From Sulfurimonas sp. (GTDB taxonomy: Bacteria; Campylobacterota; Campylobacteria; Campylobacterales; Sulfurimonadaceae), in NCBI GenBank assembly GCA_015488615.1, contig WFNM01000076.1:1-39539 (forward strand): a stretch of 39,539 nucleotides of DNA, written 5' to 3'. Under the pieces are notes generated by a model that had not been told where the DNA came from, did not search any database, and saw nothing but the letters and a program-made list of their open reading frames with translations. Below, one piece after another: positions 37,902 through 39,539 of this stretch. Position numbers and translations under genes: made by a program. Within the stretch, counting starts at the first letter, position 1. Each line of letters starts with the position of its first letter.

Positions 37902-38356
37902 TCCTCTTTTTTGTAAACAAGAGGATCTGAACTGTAGCTAGCATCTTTAGCTACAAATTTTAGAGTATTACCAAGTTGCCTAAATTCTATAAGATAGTAT
38001 GTTTTCCAGTCTTCTGTTGAAGATAGAAGATGGGAAAATTTATTTTTTTCTTGTAGCTTTTTGACACTTAATGCTTCTTCTCCGTTGAGATAAAACTTCA
38101 AGTCATCTTCTGGATTGTTTATATAAACAGAAACATAAAACCACTCATTTTTATTATAAAGTTTAGGAAGTACCTGATTAAGATAGACTGTACTTACTAT
38201 GCCTATTGTTTTATTTTGAAAATGAATTTTAGTGCTTAAAATACTATTTTCACTTTTAGCTTGTTCTTGAGTGAGATTGAACCTAGAAAAAGCATTTGAG
38301 CTTGAACATCCTGTAAAAAATGCGAATATTAAAGTAATTAGTAAAAAGTTTTTCAT
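37898..38356 (-). CDS. Putative lipoprotein of unknown function
   Basis: 152 aa; MKNFLLITLIFAFFTGCSSSN lipobox; convergent 4 bp overlap with yggT. Confidence 0.7.
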   Translation of the reverse strand: MKNFLLITLIFAFFTGCSSSNAFSRFNLTQEQAKSENSILSTKIHFQNKTIGIVSTVYLNQVLPKLYNKNEWFYVSVYINNPEDDLKFYLNGEEALSVKKLQEKNKFSHLLSSTEDWKTYYLIEFRQLGNTLKFVAKDASYSSDPLVYKKED

Positions 38357-38441
38357 TTTCTTCCTTTTGTATAGTCGAAATTATATCTTATTAAACTCTT
38401 CTTTTGTATAATCACTAAAATTTTATTTTGGGATTTATATA

Positions 38442-38945
38442 TTGAGCAAAAGATTAGCGGTCGCGTTTACTGGTCCATCTAACAGTGGGAAAACAACTCT
38501 TATTTTAAAAGTAGCAAGAAAACTCATTCATGAGTACAAACTTGAAGTTGCCATCATTAAGCACGATCCAAAAGATAAGGCTCGGTTTGATGTTGAGGGA
38601 AAAGATAGTTATAAGTTTAGCGATACTGGTGCAGAGGTAATAGTAACCTCCCCTAACCGCACGACTTACTTCTCTCATCGTCAATCAGAACTCGATGATA
38701 TGATAAGACTCTTTGATAAGTTTGATGTTCTACTAGTTGAAGGTCTTAAAAACCTTCCTTTACCAAGAATTAGTGTATTTCGTAACCATATAGATAAGGA
38801 TTATATTCCTTATATGAATGCTTTAGCAACGGACTACAGCATAAACACACAAAACTACGATATTCCAGAAGATATTGAGCAGCTTGATCTTAATGATACA
38901 GATGCTGTAATAGACTGGATACTAAAAAACGCCAAAAAAGTTTAA
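38442..38945 (+). CDS. mobB: Molybdopterin-guanine dinucleotide biosynthesis protein B
   Basis: 167 aa, TTG start; [23 protein letters not shown]-loop, [48 protein letters not shown]. Confidence 0.93.
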   Translation: MSKRLAVAFTGPSNSGKTTLILKVARKLIHEYKLEVAIIKHDPKDKARFDVEGKDSYKFSDTGAEVIVTSPNRTTYFSHRQSELDDMIRLFDKFDVLLVEGLKNLPLPRISVFRNHIDKDYIPYMNALATDYSINTQNYDIPEDIEQLDLNDTDAVIDWILKNAKKV

Positions 38946-38958
38946 AAAAAGGACAAAC

Positions 38959-39539
38959 ATGAGAGATATATTTGACGCAATACAGAGAAGTGCTAAGAGA
39001 ATTAAAAATGCTATAGATGTAAAAGATATAGGGTATTCACAACTTGAAAATAGTTCTGGTGAAACACAACTACAGCTTGATATTCAGTGTGATTTAATTA
39101 TTCAAGAAGAGTTTTCTAAGGTAGCTTCTATTCACACAATAGCAAGTGAAGAAAAAGAAAAAGAGATGCTTCTGCATGAAGATGGAAAGTATTATATTGC
39201 TTATGATCCTCTTGATGGTTCATCACTTGTTGATGTCAACTTAAGTGTTGGTTCTATTTATGGTATCTATGAAAATGCATTTGGTACAGCAAATATGGTA
39301 GCCGCTTGTTATGTTGTTCATGGTCCTCGTGTTGAGATGGTGTTTGCTGAAAATAAAACAAAACTCTATCTTCTTCAAGATGGTGAGTTTGAGTTTGTAA
39401 AAGAGATAAGAGTAACTGAAAAAGGTAAGCTTATGGCTCCAGGTGGAACGCAGCAAAACTGGGCTCCTTACCATAAAGATATGATAGACTCATTTTTCCA
39501 AGAGGGTTATAGACTTCGTTACTCTGGTGGTATGGTTCC
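38959..39539 (+). CDS. fbp: Fructose-1,6-bisphosphatase class I, partial (C-terminus beyond window end)
   Basis: ATG at 38959 with [31 protein letters not shown]...[29 protein letters not shown]. Open to the window edge, so absent from the ORF track. Confidence 0.93.
   Translation, partial: MRDIFDAIQRSAKRIKNAIDVKDIGYSQLENSSGETQLQLDIQCDLIIQEEFSKVASIHTIASEEKEKEMLLHEDGKYYIAYDPLDGSSLVDVNLSVGSIYGIYENAFGTANMVAACYVVHGPRVEMVFAENKTKLYLLQDGEFEFVKEIRVTEKGKLMAPGGTQQNWAPYHKDMIDSFFQEGYRLRYSGGMV

Overview
This window looks like a chromosomal core region of a Campylobacterota (Sulfurimonas-like) bacterium. It is AT-rich, densely coded and mostly housekeeping. In order it contains: a coaD/ubiX/flgA cluster with tRNA-Leu(CAA); flgL behind a near-consensus sigma-54 site; ftsK; acnB; a REC-GGDEF-EAL protein; a lolA / secA-lolC lipoprotein and secretion cluster; an AsmA/YhdP-like giant protein overlapping mltG head-to-head; a TCA/reductive-TCA gene block (icd, two tandem malate dehydrogenase paralogues, fumC, sucCD, oorDABC); a TetR regulator with four phased operator-like palindromes next to rnpB; a REC plus ribbon-helix-helix response regulator; tRNA-Glu(TTC); glnS with a YqeY-like tail; a GluRS-2-like gene; yggT; mobB; and the start of fbp. 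I found no CRISPR array, prophage, transposon or recognisable defence island. The strongest lead is the GluRS2-like ORF at 36343-37617. It is full length, but its HIGH-type motif, KMSKS loop and RGEDH-type motif are all lost, and it sits directly downstream of an intact GlnRS. This suggests a replaced, catalytically dead but retained aaRS paralogue. Other leads are the tandem MDH pair with diverged nucleotide-binding residues, the 31-32 bp phased operator array between tetR and rnpB, the REC-RHH fusion, and two N-terminal membrane helices encoded on opposite strands of the same DNA.
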